This document shows, one piece after another, positions 62,062-64,000 of a DNA stretch of 64,000 bases. A program made the translations under genes and the position numbers. The DNA lies in contig CM119265.1 of assembly GCA_051294375.1 (NCBI GenBank), forward strand, positions 14,856,963-14,920,962, written 5' to 3'. Numbering within the stretch: position 1 is the stretch's first letter; every line of letters begins with the position of its first letter. Origin of the DNA: Paraspadella gotoi. Lineage: Eukaryota; Chaetognatha. The notes under the pieces are model-generated. The model ran no database searches and had not been told where the DNA came from. It worked only from the letters and a program-made list of their open reading frames with translations.

Positions 62062-63231
62062 TTAATTAGGCTTCGACACGGATAATTGTTCTAGTTGAGC
62101 CGGTAACTTGGATGTTCCCTTCGTCTGATCGTTGCCAAGACCTCCGCTCCGACGCCGCGATCGAGGGCTCGGCGTCAATCGACCATTGGAGCCGCCTGTT
62201 CGATGAACAATGTGATCGTGATAGATACCAGATGTCCGATAAACAAAAACAGGAAAAAACAGCACGAGGAAAACTCTTCTAATCTAAACCTGACGATTTG
62301 GAGCCTTTTGATATCTTAGGCCTGGCGGAGACGTTGAGATGTCTATCTTCGGCCCGGTGAACGACGTAATCGGGCAGGCATGTTTTCACATCGATCAGGA
62401 GAGGGACGTAATAGAATCTTTCCTCAATAGGATTTACGCTGGAGAGAAATTCGAGGAACTTTATAACCCGGGAACAGAAGAGGTTTTGGCCACAGAACGA
62501 TGTTTAACGTCAAACCTCTTATCGTGCTGATCCTTGGAAAGAGTGCTCGAATCGAGGGGCCTCATGTTAGTCGAACTGGGTCGAGAGGTTGGACTCTTTG
62601 GCGACGACGACGGCGACGAGATTCGACGACTTTTCCCTGAATAGTTAAAATTGTTTTTTTTTGGTTTAATACAAGCAATATATTACATACATACAAATTA
62701 ACTGAATTCATAACAATTTACAAACCAACCATATTCAAGTTAAAAAAATAACCTGGGGTTTTCATCACCGAAACAACGCCGAGAAGAGTTTTTTCGTACA
62801 ACTTTCTTCTATCCGCTTCCAGAATTTTCTTGATCAAGTGCAACTGAGAATCAGGAGTCGACGGATCGAGGATCTTTTTCTCCACTACCACGTATCCTTG
62901 TCCGTTTTCTTCGGGACAAAGTCGCTTGGCCGCGTGATCCCTTTTAGGTAGGAACAGAGTTACTGATTAGCCGCATCAATGAAGCGATATCAACGAACCG
63001 TTTCGACACCTACAACGGATTTGCCTCGTCGAGTTCCATAACCAAGCCATCTTCCGAAGTCAGCTCCAGACGATTTTCGATCACCTTGACCGGCTCTTCG
63101 GCATTAGAGATCACCGGATCGTAGACATTTGCGGAAACTTTACGACGCACGAACCCCAAAAAATTCACGGTGGCCGAGTGGGGATTTGCGATGAAGTTAT
63201 CGTTTCTTCCGTGACGGAGGGTGACGAACAT
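62062..63231 (-). CDS. CXorf65/C22orf15-like protein
   Basis: Five exons, 63,231-63,014, 62,940-62,753, 62,636-62,516, 62,438-62,290 and 62,195-62,062, join in phase to 269 residues. The N-terminus (MFVTLRHGRNDNFIANPHSA, then VNFLGFVRRK) resembles the opening of CXorf65/C22orf15 proteins, a ubiquitin-like fold of unknown role. The remaining match (LTSEDGL, GYVVVEKK) is weaker. The C-terminal half is Ser/Pro/Arg-rich and probably disordered, apart from a more ordered block with YYVPLLIDVKTCLPDYVVHR. Donors are GTAGGT, GTTATT, GTTTGA and GTTTAG; several are weak, but all phases agree. AATAAA at 61,984-61,979 lies about 80 nt past the stop. It sits upstream of the first ANKS1-like exons on the same strand. 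Function unknown. Confidence 0.62.
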
Positions 63232-63827
63232 GGTGATTTCGAAGATCCGGTTCGCGATTTTTGAATTAGATTAATCGTGTTATTTTTCAGTTAAAATTGT
63301 CGGTAGGAAGCAGAAAAAGATAAGGCAGCGATAATTGTCGAAGCGTTCTTTAAATACTTGGGAGGTTGGCGAACTCGAAGTTAAACGCGGGAAGAAATTC
63401 TTTTCGATTTTACGACTTTCGGGTTAAAAATTCTTTCTAAAAAATCAGGAATGTGAGAAGTCACGGTTTTTGTTTTTGTTAGTTTTTTTTTTTTTTTTTT
63501 TTTTTTTTATTTCCGACAGTGCCTTTTTGTTTAAAATTAGGGGTGGCGCCAGAACTATCAGAATTATTAAATGACCTCGTTGTGGGCACTTAATAATTCT
63601 GATTGTCCTAGGGAAAATCTTCACAAGCATTGACAGTTTACAATTGCTTTCTTATAACGAATCGGCGGTCAGCGTTCTTCAATTAAAGCTTTTCATTCAC
63701 CCGTTTTTTTGTTTTCTCTTTTCAAAAAAATTGTTTCATGGAATTTACTTTTGTTCTCTCTTGGTAGACTAACCCAAATTTGACTAAATTTTTTCATAGA
63801 GCGGAAAAAGTAAAATTTTGGTTAATA
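63232..63827. other. Upstream flank of the CXorf65-like gene
   Basis: Probable promoter/5' region followed by a T homopolymer (about 63,485-63,508) and AT-rich sequence. No coding exon seen. Confidence 0.4.
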
Positions 63828-64000
63828 TAGATTCCTCCATAAATTTTTAAATTTGTCAGAACGTTTTTCTCTTTTTTTTCCATATTTTTTTGACACGCTA
63901 AACGTTTCTCTGATTACACAAAATTTCATGAAAAAAATAAAAAAATAATAGTACCAATAGTTAGTGTTATGTCTCGAATAGATGGAAAAAAACCTCGTTT
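63828..64000 (+). repeat. Dispersed repeat, copy 3 (truncated by window end)
   Basis: Matches 58,618-58,797 almost base for base, with a few single-base indels, and continues past the window end. Confidence 0.9.

Overview
The window looks like animal nuclear DNA. Genes are split by many mostly short GT-AG introns, long tracts of simple repeats are present, and the recognisable proteins are metazoan: a Dof/BCAP/BANK-type TIR-DBB-ankyrin adaptor, an ANKS1-type SAM-SAM-PTB protein, a CIMIP2/FAM166-type ciliary protein and a CXorf65/C22orf15-like protein. Two genes of likely ciliary or uncharacterised animal families fit an animal with motile cilia or flagella, but I cannot name the phylum.

Region 1-29,200 carries no gene I can defend. 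It holds CT/GA, CTTT, GATA and GAC microsatellites, nine N gaps (eight of them in this half of the window), a degenerate satellite at 22.8-25.0 kb, and several pairs of sequence copies that differ mainly by small indels and sit beside the gaps. The clearest case is 18,909-21,661: a noisy ~400-bp inverted repeat flanked by two identical 531-bp direct repeats, each ending at a gap. This half probably contains unpolished gap-filled sequence, so most open frames there are low-complexity noise.

Region 29,272-32,283 (minus strand) is a five-exon gene for an 807-residue Dof/BCAP/BANK-like signalling adaptor with a TIR-like N-terminus, DBB domain, ankyrin repeats, one YxxM motif and a conserved C-terminal helix. 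Region 33-39 kb is intergenic with a 31-bp CT-rich minisatellite.

Region 39,255-61,666 (minus strand) is an ANKS1A/ANKS1B (Odin/AIDA-1) homologue: Ser/Thr-rich linker, SAM1, SAM2, coiled-coil linker and PTB domain over about 16 exons; the ankyrin part is not in the window. The intron that splits SAM2 (43,833-53,087) contains two further complete genes: an opposite-strand eight-exon gene for a bacterial-type cytochrome c domain protein (47,629-50,547), itself carrying a degenerate Tc1/mariner element in its last intron, and a same-strand six-exon CIMIP2/FAM166-like gene (50,826-52,904) with a foldback element in one intron. At 62,062-63,231 (minus) lies a five-exon CXorf65-like gene. A dispersed repeat family has copies at 2.2, 58.6 and 63.8 kb, the last running off the window end.

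The genes are not an operon. Their link is physical nesting and shared transcription of the ANKS1 locus, not an evident common pathway. The most unusual items are the intron-rich bacterial-type cytochrome gene and its nesting inside the SAM2 intron.
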